DNA of 64,000 nucleotides from a virus. The stretch covers positions 51,480 through 115,479 of IMG/VR virus record IMGVR_UViG_3300044591_000896. The stretch is one strand, 5' to 3'. This document shows positions 1 through 7,717 of the stretch, one piece after another. Every line of letters begins with the position of its first letter. Positions within the stretch are counted from its first letter, which is position 1. The position numbers were made by a program, and so were the translations under genes. The notes beneath the pieces are model-generated. The model saw only the letters and a list, made by a program, of their open reading frames with translations, did no database searches and was not told the DNA's origin.

Positions 1-115
1 GATAGGTTGCCTGTTCTGAATCAATAGTTGATCTATTAATTACTGAATCTAGATTTAACCTAATGTCCTTAGCGTACTCTGGAAGATTTTCATTAATCTG
101 GCCAACCCAAGACAT
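1..115 (-). CDS. ahpD: AhpD-like alkylhydroperoxidase, N-terminal fragment
   Basis: Only the first 38 codons lie in the window; the gene continues past base 1. The start shares a base with the stop of the upstream peroxiredoxin gene (TAATG), which indicates translational coupling. The fragment contains LPEYAKDIRLNLDSVI, which matches the conserved N-terminus of AhpD-type alkylhydroperoxidases (carboxymuconolactone decarboxylase superfamily). In bacteria AhpD re-reduces AhpC using a CxxC pair. That pair would lie beyond the window, so catalytic competence cannot be judged. The identification rests on this short motif plus the ahpC neighbour, a classical bacterial pairing but unusual for a phage. 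Confidence 0.7.
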   Translation of the reverse strand, partial: MSWVGQINENLPEYAKDIRLNLDSVINRSTIDSEQATY

Positions 116-651
116 TACAGCGTCTCCCCGCCAAGTGATCTATTGCATGCACATAGCTCACCAGTTTGAAGAGCATCTAGAACACGAAGAGTTTCATCTG
201 GATTTCTTCCTACATCTAAATTGTTTACTGTTACATGCTGGATAATATTATCTGGGTCTACAATAAATGTTGCACGATATGCTACTCCAGAAGAGTGTTG
301 AATTCCAAGGTCACCAGATAATTGATGTGCTGTATCTGCAAAGGACCAAGAATTAGTTTTCTTTAAATCTTCATGAGCATTGCGCCATGCAATTTTGCAA
401 AACTCGTTATCCACTGATCCAGTCATAAGGACTGCGTCACGGTCATTAAAATCATTTACAAGAGCATCATATGCAACAATTTCTGTTGGGCATACAAAGG
501 TAAAATCTTTTGGATAGAATGCAATAATTTTCCATTTGCCTGGAAAAGAATCTTGGTTTATTACTTCAAAAGATGAGTCGTCATAAGATAACGCTCCAGG
601 TTTAACTCCGATAACGGCAAAGTTACCAAGTTTATCTCCTATTGTTTTCAT
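115..651 (-). CDS. ahpC: AhpC/TSA-family 2-Cys peroxiredoxin
   Basis: A 178-residue peroxiredoxin that would reduce hydrogen peroxide and alkyl hydroperoxides in the cytoplasm. The peroxidatic-cysteine motif DFTFVCPTE is present near residue 50, followed by the family segment GSVDNEFCKIAWR. A C-terminal cysteine pair (ELCACN) supplies a plausible resolving cysteine. The start at 651 is chosen because AGGAGAAAC precedes the ATG; the reading frame extends further upstream only into the tRNA-Arg gene. It is followed by ahpD with a one-base overlap, so the two probably form a peroxide-defence unit. A host-derived auxiliary gene is the likely origin. Confidence 0.9.
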   Translation of the reverse strand: MKTIGDKLGNFAVIGVKPGALSYDDSSFEVINQDSFPGKWKIIAFYPKDFTFVCPTEIVAYDALVNDFNDRDAVLMTGSVDNEFCKIAWRNAHEDLKKTNSWSFADTAHQLSGDLGIQHSSGVAYRATFIVDPDNIIQHVTVNNLDVGRNPDETLRVLDALQTGELCACNRSLGGETL

Positions 652-686
652 GTTTCTCCTTATATATAAGTGATACAAACGTATCG

Positions 687-758
687 CACCCCTGGCTGGA
701 ATCGAACCAGCGACCAACAGATTAGAAGTCTGTTGCTCTTCCGCTGAGCTACAGAGGT
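687..758 (-). tRNA. tRNA-Arg (anticodon UCU)
   Basis: The reverse complement folds into a cloverleaf. The acceptor stem pairs ACCTCTG with CAGGGGT (one G-U pair). The anticodon stem ACAGA/TCTGT carries loop CTTCTAA, giving anticodon UCU. The T-arm has the standard GGTTCGATTCC core. The CCA tail is not encoded. The codon read (AGA) is frequent in this AT-rich genome, so the phage copy may support late translation. Confidence 0.92.
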
Positions 759-761
759 ATT

Positions 762-1067
762 TTATTGATCTTCTTCGTCTTGATTCATTTCTACTAATCC
801 CAGGGTCTTTGCCATCTCTTCTCCTTCTGGACTTAGCGAAAAAGTTGCTTCTAAATTTTCATCATATGAAACATTTAAAAATCCACTTTCAAATAACTTT
901 AGCATTGCATCATCAATATACTCTGTGTGCGCTTTCCATAACTCAGGCGCAATATCTTTGGCCTTTTCTGTTATCAGAAAAATAAACTCTCCGTCTTCGT
1001 CAATGCCTTCAACTGAAACAGCACCGATTTCTATGTAGTACTCTATATCTTTCACATATTCTCCCAT
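762..1067 (-). CDS. hypothetical acidic protein between two tRNA genes
   Basis: A 101-residue acidic protein that I do not recognise. It has a predicted mixed alpha/beta pattern and an Asp/Glu-rich C-terminus (NQDEEDQ). The first ATG (1067) lies one base past the tRNA-Met 3' end, leaving no room for a ribosome-binding site. A GTG at 1055, four codons in and preceded by GGGAGAA, is an equally good or better start. Expression therefore probably depends on processing of the tRNA-Met out of the same transcript. Nothing in the sequence suggests a catalytic motif. Confidence 0.65.
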   Translation of the reverse strand: MGEYVKDIEYYIEIGAVSVEGIDEDGEFIFLITEKAKDIAPELWKAHTEYIDDAMLKLFESGFLNVSYDENLEATFSLSPEGEEMAKTLGLVEMNQDEEDQ

Positions 1068-1068
1068 G

Positions 1069-1142
1069 TGCAACAGGTAGGACTCGAACCTACGATTACC
1101 GAATTATGAGTTCGGGGCTTTAACCAACTAAGCTACTGTTGC
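1069..1142 (-). tRNA. tRNA-Met (anticodon CAU)
   Basis: A complete cloverleaf on the minus strand. The acceptor stem GCAACAG/CTGTTGC is fully paired, the D-stem is GCTT/AAGC, and the anticodon stem CCGAA/TTCGG holds loop CTCATAA (CAU). The T-arm is GTAGG-TTCGAGT-CCTAC, the discriminator base is A, and CCA is not encoded. A CAU anticodon could also be tRNA-Ile2 after lysidine modification; the sequence alone does not settle this. Confidence 0.92.
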
Positions 1143-1152
1143 CTAGTTGCAA

Positions 1153-1401
1153 TTATAGTATAACCTTATCGTTATTGTCAATGGTTTTTTCAACTATCTG
1201 CTGCACGTATTCTGAAAAATGTTTTCTTATTTTTCCAGGTGGCCTTGATCCAATAGAGTTCCAAACTCTAGTGTATTCCATTATATTGGCAAATGTAGTT
1301 GGGCATACAACTATGCCATTAAACTCTCTCAATACAGTTGGAAGTGGAACATGCTTGCCACAGCACTTACACTCTTTAGCTTTATCTTGATATTCACTCA
1401 T
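1153..1401 (-). CDS. hypothetical small Cys-rich protein
   Basis: An 82-residue basic protein with a C-x-C-C motif (ECKCCGK) near residue 11 and a further cysteine near residue 33, so a small metal-binding or zinc-ribbon-like fold is possible. It starts four bases inside the 3' end of the terminase large-subunit gene (ATGA overlap), so it is translated from the terminase message. No known family was recognised. A small packaging accessory factor is one option suggested only by position. Confidence 0.65.
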   Translation of the reverse strand: MSEYQDKAKECKCCGKHVPLPTVLREFNGIVVCPTTFANIMEYTRVWNSIGSRPPGKIRKHFSEYVQQIVEKTIDNNDKVIL

Positions 1402-3197
1402 ATTATTTGCATCCTGTCCATTGCTTCTCTTAAATCTTGTGGCATTCTTGGTGCCCTAATCATATTAGTTGATGTTACATCTGGGTTATCTCTACTAAAA
1501 TCATCATGTATTGACATTGACTCATATGTATGAATGTTTATTTCATTATTCATGTCTGGCCTTGTTCTACTAATTGAATTAAATATAGATCCACAGACTG
1601 CATCCGCCAAGTCTTTAGAACCTTTTCGTGGGTGATCAACCTTATCACGCATAATTTTTAACTGCAACAATTCATCAATTAGAAGTGGTATATATGGACC
1701 ATTGAGTCTTTCTTCTAATACAACCATAGCCATATCGTCATAATGCTTTTTAGCCACCGACAAAATTTCAGTATTAATTCCATATTGCTTTAGCTGCTGC
1801 ATCATATCATGCGAGTTCCATCGGTCAAATGTACACACTCCTATATTAAACCCACGTGTTTTAAGTGCAAGTATATAGTCTTTAACCTCAGTAAAATCAA
1901 CAGACTTATCAGGCGTAGGTGTCCAGTATCTAACTGCATCTACACTAACAATTGGTGCTGGCTGAGAGTACTCGTTTGTAACTCTAACATTAACCCATCT
2001 TTCAACATGTGCTAGCGAGACTGCACAGTGGTCGTGCTTTTGTGCAAGGTCAACGTGTATAAAGTATCTTGTATCTTCTTTTGGTTTAAACCATTCTTCT
2101 AATCTACCAAAGCTATCTACAGAAAGAGCAGTATTATTAAATGCCTTCTCTACCTTTTCACGTGACTTAAAGAAAGCATCTACCATCTCTGGTGGCATGC
2201 AAGCAAATCTACCAAGAGCGTCTAACGAATTCTTGTAGAAGTCTACCTTAAAATCTTCAATCTTTTTAGTTGGGTTGACTTCCCATGTTGGCCTCTTTAA
2301 AGCATATGTCTTAGGATACAGATAAGATATGATGTGGTCTTCTTCCCAATCAATAGTTATCTCATTACCATCAGTTCCGTCTGGGAGATCATCGTCCATC
2401 TTAAGAGTCTTTGTTCTAATAATAGTTTCTTTTTCTCCAATAACAGACTCATAGAATTTTTGTATTGGATCATTTTTGAAACGGGGGAATGAAAGTAAAA
2501 TTACTTTTCCATAGTCTGGGAAACGGGACATCACAGATGCACGGTACATGTCATATATAGCATCAGCTGTCTTAGCCTGGTCATGTCCTGTTGTATTTTC
2601 CATGGCAAAACCAGAGATCTCATCAAGGATAACAGTTATAACGTTGTATCCTTCCCATGCTTCTCTTTGAGAGTGGCCTGAGTATACATTTACATTCTTA
2701 TCAAATTTAATTTCAGATGCTTTAGGCTCATATTTTCCAGCAAACCATGGGGACAATTCAATTCTTGTCTTAAATCCTTTAAAGAAAACATTGTTTGCCT
2801 GCTGTGCGTTAATAGCAATATTTAGGATATCAATTGTGTCACCTGGTGGCTTACCATAGTATGTTGCTGGATCTTTTAGACATAGCAATAAATAAACTTG
2901 ATAGGCAACTGAAATCGTAGCAGTGTAGTCTTTACCAGAACCTTTACCTAGCTGTGCAATTACTTCATTGCATGTCTGCTTAAATCTTAGCTTTCCATCC
3001 TCTTCGCCAAAAAGCTTTATTAGAGTGGACTCTTTATATATCTGGGAAGACTTTTCAATAAGCGTATACTGTAGTTCAGATAATTGTGGCAGCCCTAAAT
3101 AATTTGGATCAGTAACAAATGTTTGTAGGTCTACTGGACGCTCTTCAAATTCTTCTCCGTCAAGTATGTCAATTAAATCTGAAAAATCAAACGACAT
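1398..3197 (-). CDS. terL: terminase large subunit
   Basis: A 599-residue ATPase/nuclease that pumps DNA into proheads and cuts the concatemer. The ATPase half shows a Walker A-like GKGSGKD at about residues 84-90 and Walker B VITVILDE at about 186-193. The nuclease half has the RNase H-like acidic set: an Asp in YFIHVDLAQ (about 383), an Asp in FDRWNSHD (about 459) and DLADAV (about 532). Length is normal for the family. It overlaps the preceding gene by 11 bases. The location is odd: the terminase pair sits about 45 kb downstream of the portal, next to DNA-metabolism and sugar genes, and has its own promoter. Confidence 0.93.
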   Translation of the reverse strand: MSFDFSDLIDILDGEEFEERPVDLQTFVTDPNYLGLPQLSELQYTLIEKSSQIYKESTLIKLFGEEDGKLRFKQTCNEVIAQLGKGSGKDYTATISVAYQVYLLLCLKDPATYYGKPPGDTIDILNIAINAQQANNVFFKGFKTRIELSPWFAGKYEPKASEIKFDKNVNVYSGHSQREAWEGYNVITVILDEISGFAMENTTGHDQAKTADAIYDMYRASVMSRFPDYGKVILLSFPRFKNDPIQKFYESVIGEKETIIRTKTLKMDDDLPDGTDGNEITIDWEEDHIISYLYPKTYALKRPTWEVNPTKKIEDFKVDFYKNSLDALGRFACMPPEMVDAFFKSREKVEKAFNNTALSVDSFGRLEEWFKPKEDTRYFIHVDLAQKHDHCAVSLAHVERWVNVRVTNEYSQPAPIVSVDAVRYWTPTPDKSVDFTEVKDYILALKTRGFNIGVCTFDRWNSHDMMQQLKQYGINTEILSVAKKHYDDMAMVVLEERLNGPYIPLLIDELLQLKIMRDKVDHPRKGSKDLADAVCGSIFNSISRTRPDMNNEINIHTYESMSIHDDFSRDNPDVTSTNMIRAPRMPQDLREAMDRMQII

Positions 3198-3723
3198 CTG
3201 CGTCCTGAATTACTATTGCCTCCACTACGCCAGTAATCTGGGATAGCCTTTTTGCAACATCCATTTTACACTTAGGACAAGATGCAGTTACTTCTTTTAA
3301 TATACCTACTAGTATTTCTTGCTTACGTTCTGTCTCTGCAATTTGTGATGCTATCTGTGTATTCTCTAGAACTCCAACAGATTGAAGCATGGCTATTCTT
3401 TTAGTCTCTATATCTGCAATTAGTTTTAGTGCTCCCGCCTTAACACTAAGCTGCCCGCTTTGATCTGCGTCTTCTACGGTCTTCCAGGCCTCTTTAATAA
3501 GCATTGCATAGTGTTGGTCAGCACCAGAGATTGCTTCTCTTGCTCTATCTCTTATATTAGAATCATTGTGTACGACTGTCTTCCACTCATCAATAAACTC
3601 TAGGACTTCTTTTCTAGAAAATCCTGTAGCTGCTGCTATCTGCGTGGCTGAATTTCCCTTGAGTAATTCCTCAACGACTTTATTCATTCGGTCAAAATGT
3701 ACTGCTGGCTCTATATCGCTCAT
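3187..3723 (-). CDS. putative terminase small subunit (HTH protein)
   Basis: A 178-residue protein with an N-terminal helix-turn-helix (roughly residues 15-45, GNSATQIAAATGFSRKEV) followed by long helices. It directly precedes and overlaps the terminase large-subunit gene, as expected for the small subunit that recognises the packaging site. A Cys pair near residue 150 (CPKC) is unusual for the family. The ATG coincides with the predicted transcription start (TATAAT followed six bases later by ATG), with no ribosome-binding site, so translation is probably leaderless. The assignment depends on context plus the HTH, not on a strong family signature. Confidence 0.72.
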   Translation of the reverse strand: MSDIEPAVHFDRMNKVVEELLKGNSATQIAAATGFSRKEVLEFIDEWKTVVHNDSNIRDRAREAISGADQHYAMLIKEAWKTVEDADQSGQLSVKAGALKLIADIETKRIAMLQSVGVLENTQIASQIAETERKQEILVGILKEVTASCPKCKMDVAKRLSQITGVVEAIVIQDADVV

Positions 3724-3758
3724 GATACTATTATACTTCTAGTCGACTGAAATGGCAA
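3724..3758 (-). promoter_or_regulatory. leaderless promoter of the terminase operon
   Basis: On the minus strand TTGCCA (3758-3753), a 17-base spacer and TATAAT (3735-3730) are followed by six bases and the ATG of the small-terminase gene. Transcription should begin at or within a base of that ATG. No Shine-Dalgarno is present. This is the best -35/-10 pair in the window. Confidence 0.75.
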
Positions 3759-4083
3759 CCTGAGACATGGCTATTCTTAATAACACCAGGTATCCAATTA
3801 AATCATCAACATCATTATCTCCAGCATACCCCTGTGAGTTCTTAATCCTATTTAATTTATCATCAATGCGAACCTTTAATTGCTCTACTGAATCTGACTG
3901 TGCAAATAATCTCATTGGATTTAAAGCAGAATCTCCGTATGATACATTTTTTTTAATTAACATCTCAGCAATATCAAGACATTCATTCATAATTTTATTT
4001 CCTGATGGTGCATCTGTAGCTAACAACTGCAGGTCTGTAACCCACATTTGAAAACCCTTTTCTCTTTCTGGATAACCCGCCAT
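3739..4083 (-). CDS. Nmad1-like (DUF1599-type) protein
   Basis: A 114-residue helical protein. It contains K-N-V-S-Y-G-D-S-A-L-N-P (about residues 45-56), R-I-D-D-K-L-N-R-I-K (about 72-81) and a C-terminal D-D-L-I-G-Y-L-V-L-L. This is the pattern of the family called nucleotide modification associated domain 1, which is common in phages and often found with DNA-base modification or nucleotide-pool genes. The exact reaction is unsettled. It follows the nucleotidyltransferase gene with a TAATG overlap, inside a small sugar/nucleotide gene set. Confidence 0.65.
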   Translation of the reverse strand: MAGYPEREKGFQMWVTDLQLLATDAPSGNKIMNECLDIAEMLIKKNVSYGDSALNPMRLFAQSDSVEQLKVRIDDKLNRIKNSQGYAGDNDVDDLIGYLVLLRIAMSQVAISVD

Positions 4084-4742
4084 TATTCCATCTCCTTATA
4101 TAGTCTCTTTAGTCCCTTTAGTGTTCCAATATCCATATATTGTCCACCTGGCTTTACTGCACGAACATCTAAATTCATATCGATCCATTCCTGTATTTGT
4201 TTTCCTGGGTGGTCCAACGATGAATCAACATATCTTATCAAATTTTTTCTAAATAGCATAGTGCCCCACATGTAAGAATAATCGCAATCATCTACTTTAT
4301 CTTTAGAGTAAACTACTTTATCTCCAGATAAATGTATCTGGCCTACCCTGCCCTTAAGATCTTCAGTGCATTCCCATGCACCTAGCACTAGGTCTCCGCT
4401 AGACTTAACCATTTCTTTATATATATTATTTGGTGATCCTAATATAAATGTATCTGGCATGCCTATAAGTACGGTGTCATTGCTTTCGCCAACCATAAAG
4501 TTTACAGCATCAGACATTGTTGATGGCTCACGAACTATAAGTTTAATATTCATATCCATATTTTGAATGATTGGAACCCATTCTGCTCTTGTAGATATTC
4601 TTACTTCATCACAAACTTCAAGCATTTGCTCTACATGCCATTGTATTAATGATCTCTCATCTGATATAGGCAGGCAAAACTTTGGTATGCCCCCAACTCT
4701 AGAAGCCTTTCCAGATGCTGGCAGTAGCCCTATCGTAGCCAT
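4083..4742 (-). CDS. sugar-nucleotide nucleotidyltransferase
   Basis: A 219-residue single-domain enzyme of the NTP-transferase (glucose-1-phosphate thymidylyltransferase-like) fold. It probably couples a sugar phosphate to a nucleoside triphosphate. The signature loop is LLPASGKASRVGGIPKFCLP at the N-terminus (the usual G-x-G-x-x-R...P-K), and an Asp in GMPDTF (about residue 97) would bind the metal. It is short, so it lacks the C-terminal left-handed helix domain seen in GlmU. It lies between a GT2 glycosyltransferase and an Nmad1-like gene; together they could make and transfer an activated sugar. Confidence 0.8.
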   Translation of the reverse strand: MATIGLLPASGKASRVGGIPKFCLPISDERSLIQWHVEQMLEVCDEVRISTRAEWVPIIQNMDMNIKLIVREPSTMSDAVNFMVGESNDTVLIGMPDTFILGSPNNIYKEMVKSSGDLVLGAWECTEDLKGRVGQIHLSGDKVVYSKDKVDDCDYSYMWGTMLFRKNLIRYVDSSLDHPGKQIQEWIDMNLDVRAVKPGGQYMDIGTLKGLKRLYKEME

Positions 4743-5371
4743 TCTTGTGACCTTCTTCTATTTAAAGACCAATCATTTGTTAATTGAAAATTGTTTTCAG
4801 CTTTAAAATCATAGTACTCTTTATTCTTTAAAAATGTTTCATCATTTCTATTTCTTAAACTTGAGTCACTATTAATAGTTTGGCTTCCTGAAGATGGCTT
4901 TGTTTTTATTGATGTTGTTACAATGGTTCCTTCTGGACAAAACCTTGAAACTCTTTCATGAAAATCATTATCCTCAAAATATATTGGATAAAAGTATTCA
5001 TCAAAAAGCCCCACCTCTTCAATAACATTTTCACCAACAGAAAAACACCCATAGGCATCATCTGTTAAAACAACTTTATCTGGCCCACTTGTCTCATCTA
5101 TTTCTTTTAAAGAGTTCTCTCCCCAAATTGTGTCAGCTGATGCAAATAGCCAATACTTTGAATGTGGGTAAAGTTTTATACCTAAATTCCATGATGCAGA
5201 CATTCCTAAATTAGCTGGCATATTTAGAACAGTTACCTTCTTGTCTGTCTTGTATCCGTTACCATTATCTATAACCAATATATTATCTACTGGGTAGTTT
5301 ATATTATCTAGCATGCTATCTAGAAGATCATACCTATTTAATGTAGGTATGATTATTACTGGTATGCTCAT
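4730..5371 (-). CDS. glycosyltransferase family 2
   Basis: A 213-residue GT-A fold enzyme. The N-terminal VIIIPTLNRYDLL and a following DNGNG segment are typical of GT2 proteins, as is LGMSASWNLGI. The DxD-like site is probably within FASADT (about residue 78). GLFDEYFYPIYFEDNDFHER (about 122-141) is the usual C-terminal catalytic segment with its ED motif. It starts with an ATGA overlap with the small HTH gene and ends inside the nucleotidyltransferase gene. The acceptor is unknown: phage DNA bases, a virion protein or a host surface glycan are all possible. Confidence 0.85.
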   Translation of the reverse strand: MSIPVIIIPTLNRYDLLDSMLDNINYPVDNILVIDNGNGYKTDKKVTVLNMPANLGMSASWNLGIKLYPHSKYWLFASADTIWGENSLKEIDETSGPDKVVLTDDAYGCFSVGENVIEEVGLFDEYFYPIYFEDNDFHERVSRFCPEGTIVTTSIKTKPSSGSQTINSDSSLRNRNDETFLKNKEYYDFKAENNFQLTNDWSLNRRRSQEWLR

Positions 5372-5514
5372 CTTTTTTTAATTAATCCAAACTGCTCTAG
5401 GTATCTTTGTATGGTCATAGCAGATACTTGACACTCTTTTCCAATTTCAGTGACTGTCTTTCTTTGAACTACATATCTTCTATACAGCCACTCTTTACTT
5501 TGGTAAAGCTTCAC
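5368..5514 (-). CDS. small helix-turn-helix protein (48 residues)
   Basis: A short gene with a GTG start at 5514 that overlaps the stop of the upstream methyltransferase (GTGA). Its own TGA overlaps the ATG of the glycosyltransferase (ATGA). The product is basic, and residues about 18-40 (KTVTEIGKECQVSAMTIQRY) form a homeodomain-like helix-turn-helix of the type found in Hin-like and resolvase C-termini or phage HNH neighbours. It is probably a DNA-binding regulator of the local operon. Double start-stop overlap on both sides is the main evidence that it is real. Confidence 0.65.
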   Translation of the reverse strand: MKLYQSKEWLYRRYVVQRKTVTEIGKECQVSAMTIQRYLEQFGLIKKR

Positions 5515-6104
5515 ATCGTGTTCCATTTAAAATGCTGTCTGTAATCTGTGTAACCAATAGCGCTTCTATCAACCCACCAGTCTTCATGGAAATCTCTAAC
5601 CACAAGAGCATATCCAAGTGAATCAAGTATCTGTCTTTGTGCATCACGCATAGCTATATTATTTAAAACTAAATTAGCATCATGCTCAAATGTTATTACT
5701 GTAAATCTATACTGGTTTAATGGTACTGCTAATAAGCCATGTAAAGATAGGTATGGGTTGCCAACGGCATAGCCCTTTGGATCATACCCGCCATCAATAT
5801 CTACCTGTAGGTAGTCTATCTGCTTTGGGAAATTGTTCTCTTCAAAATAATTAATATAATTAAACTGAGTAGCATCTCCAAGGATACATGGGTTCTTTCT
5901 ATTTTCTGATACCTCTTTGTGAAATTCTGGAACTATCTCAAAAGAAACGCCCTTCCAGTCAAACTCATTTTCTAGTCTATAGGTATTGCTTCCATTCTTA
6001 GAATGAAATGCTCCTAGCTCTACATAATATCCTTCTTTTTTATTGTCAAGTAAGCTTAAAACAAATTCTTCTTGAGCACTCTTCTCTTGCCAGTCTGGAC
6101 TCAT
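5511..6104 (-). CDS. FkbM-like SAM-dependent methyltransferase
   Basis: A 197-residue class I methyltransferase. The SAM-binding motif I is YYVELGAFHSKNGSNT (about residues 27-42), and the acidic motif II is in GVSFEI. LQVDIDGGYDP (about residues 99-109) gives the characteristic D-x-D-G of FkbM proteins, which usually O-methylate sugars. It sits directly upstream of a small HTH gene, a GT2 and a nucleotidyltransferase, which suggests methylation of the sugar those enzymes attach. It overlaps the RuvC-like gene by four bases. Confidence 0.78.
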   Translation of the reverse strand: MSPDWQEKSAQEEFVLSLLDNKKEGYYVELGAFHSKNGSNTYRLENEFDWKGVSFEIVPEFHKEVSENRKNPCILGDATQFNYINYFEENNFPKQIDYLQVDIDGGYDPKGYAVGNPYLSLHGLLAVPLNQYRFTVITFEHDANLVLNNIAMRDAQRQILDSLGYALVVRDFHEDWWVDRSAIGYTDYRQHFKWNTM

Positions 6105-6667
6105 CGTTTAGTTAACACCTCATTGGAATAATGTGCAATGCCGAATGCATCTGCAACATCAAAATCATTTAAATTTAAACCATACATCTTATTAAAATAA
6201 TCAACAGTCCTTTGCTTACGCATATTTCTTAATTGATTTTTGTACCAAGAGTCAGCATAACCTGGATTCTTAGTACGGATTGCTTCCTTCTCAGCTTTTG
6301 TTGGGTTCTTATTCCCAATATGCGCCTGCCATGAGCTGGGTGGTATTGTTATAACTTTTGCCCCCGTGGACATAAGCTCTGCAATTACAACTCCATACAC
6401 ATAAGACAATTTTATCACAGCATCTGGTGATCTGACAAGTATGGCGCCCTCAACAACTATATAATCTGATTTAAGTTCCTCTAACATAACAGACATTTTC
6501 TTTTTAGCATCATATATTTTTTCATATATATCCATGCCAGCAAGATCAATCTTTCCCCACTTTAATGGCTTGTTGCCTTCCATTAGGCAAAAAGCAATAG
6601 AGTTTGTTGACGCATCTATCCCAAGGACACGGTGCGCTTTTGTCTTTACAAGGCTACTTAATTTCAT
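6101..6667 (-). CDS. ruvC: RuvC-like Holliday junction resolvase
   Basis: A 188-residue RNase H-fold nuclease that resolves recombination and packaging branches. The four acidic residues expected for RuvC are visible: D18 (LGIDAST), E73 (IVVEG), D170 and D173 (DFDVADAFGIA). SYVYGVV (about residues 90-96) fits the conserved helix. Size is close to bacterial RuvC. The start at 6667 has AGGAAAT upstream and overlaps the preceding zinc-protein gene by 14 bases. Clustering with Cas4-like and PD-(D/E)XK genes supports a recombination/processing role. Confidence 0.9.
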   Translation of the reverse strand: MKLSSLVKTKAHRVLGIDASTNSIAFCLMEGNKPLKWGKIDLAGMDIYEKIYDAKKKMSVMLEELKSDYIVVEGAILVRSPDAVIKLSYVYGVVIAELMSTGAKVITIPPSSWQAHIGNKNPTKAEKEAIRTKNPGYADSWYKNQLRNMRKQRTVDYFNKMYGLNLNDFDVADAFGIAHYSNEVLTKR

Positions 6668-6929
6668 CTATAATTTCCTGAAGCAGGCTCTTGGTTCTGC
6701 TTCTTTTCTTTTCGCAATGGGCGCATATAGTATCAGTGTTGTACCTGCTTAGCTTAGCCTTACATTTAGAACACTGCCTAACAGATCCATTTTTAATTGC
6801 TTTTCTTTCATAATATTTTTCCATTATCCTTCTGTTTGTTGCAACTCTGCAACACTCATCAGTACAATATTTTTGATTATGAGTCTTGGGATCAAAATCT
6901 TTTGCACACTCTTTATTTGAACATATCAT
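6654..6929 (-). CDS. zinc-finger protein with two Cys4-type clusters
   Basis: A 91-residue basic protein with two candidate metal sites: C3/C8 with C22/C26 at the N-terminus (YCTDEC) and C53xxC56 with C69xxC72 (CAHC). The second half ends in a long helix rich in Lys/Arg/Glu. It starts within the stop of the Cas4-like gene (ATGA). It is probably a nucleic-acid-binding accessory protein; no named family was recognised. Confidence 0.7.
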   Translation of the reverse strand: MICSNKECAKDFDPKTHNQKYCTDECCRVATNRRIMEKYYERKAIKNGSVRQCSKCKAKLSRYNTDTICAHCEKKRSRTKSLLQEIIDEIK

Positions 6930-7717
6930 AATTTTGGTACGCTATACATTTCTATCTGAACAGTTCCTACTGGACCAGACTTATCGTAGCATGCTTTCTT
7001 GACAGGGCAATATGTACATGGCATTTTAGATTTAGTAGCACCAGCAGGTCTCATTGGCAAATCTCCATTTTGGAAATTATCCCAAACTTCTTGCATCCAC
7101 AAGAATGTATCTTCAATTATCTTCTTGTTCTTATCATTCATTGATACTGGAATAATCAAAACTTCTTGTGTATTTTTATTCTCGTATAGGAAGAAGCCTT
7201 CTTTGGCATTCTTTAATTTCATGTATGTAAGTAACTGTAGCATGTGGTTTGGTGAAGACTTCATCTCTGACTGCCTTGTATCCCATACCTCCTGCTTAGC
7301 CGTCTTGATTTCACCAATAACGGTTTCACCATCGTACTCCATGATCAAGTCAATAAAGCCACGGATAGGTGGGTACTCATTGGTAATCTCTTCTTCTTCT
7401 GCAACAAACTGAGGCATTGTGGAAATAAGCTTTTGTAGTCTTTCGTGGGCCTGTGTTCCCTGGGCCATGTTTGCAACAGCAACAGCATCATTATCATCAA
7501 TGAACATTGCTCCGCTAAATGCCATATACCAATATCTTGGGCATGTTCCATGTCCGTACCCTAAAGAGCTTGGGCTAAATGACTTCTTTGTCATGTCTCC
7601 GTCAGCACGTTTAGTATTACGATATGACTCATCAAGCAGTTGGGCAAATAGCTCTGGATCAAAATGCTTACCCGTATGCTTCTTAAACTTTAAATTTTTT
7701 ACAATGTCTCTTGCCAT
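6926..7717 (-). CDS. Cas4/RecB-like exonuclease with Fe-S cysteines
   Basis: A 263-residue PD-(D/E)XK nuclease. The nuclease core is visible as H91, D123 in GFIDLIMEYDG, the E-x-K pair E136/K138 in IGEIKTAK, and a following QLLTYMKL helix. Four cysteines (C59, C234, C237, C243) bracket the core exactly as the iron-sulfur ligands do in Cas4 and AddB-type nucleases. There are no cas1 or cas2 genes or repeats nearby, so this is a phage recombination or end-resection exonuclease, not a CRISPR adaptation gene. It is co-transcribed with RuvC, SSB and RecA. Confidence 0.88.
   Translation of the reverse strand: MARDIVKNLKFKKHTGKHFDPELFAQLLDESYRNTKRADGDMTKKSFSPSSLGYGHGTCPRYWYMAFSGAMFIDDNDAVAVANMAQGTQAHERLQKLISTMPQFVAEEEEITNEYPPIRGFIDLIMEYDGETVIGEIKTAKQEVWDTRQSEMKSSPNHMLQLLTYMKLKNAKEGFFLYENKNTQEVLIIPVSMNDKNKKIIEDTFLWMQEVWDNFQNGDLPMRPAGATKSKMPCTYCPVKKACYDKSGPVGTVQIEMYSVPKL

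Noticed and set aside
3187-3723. Terminase small subunit as a transposase or resolvase
   Set aside because: An HTH alone could suggest this, but no catalytic DDE or Ser recombinase motif is present and it overlaps the large terminase.
6926-7717. CRISPR Cas4 adaptation gene
   Set aside because: The Fe-S nuclease motifs fit Cas4, but there are no neighbouring cas genes or arrays and its operon is phage recombination.
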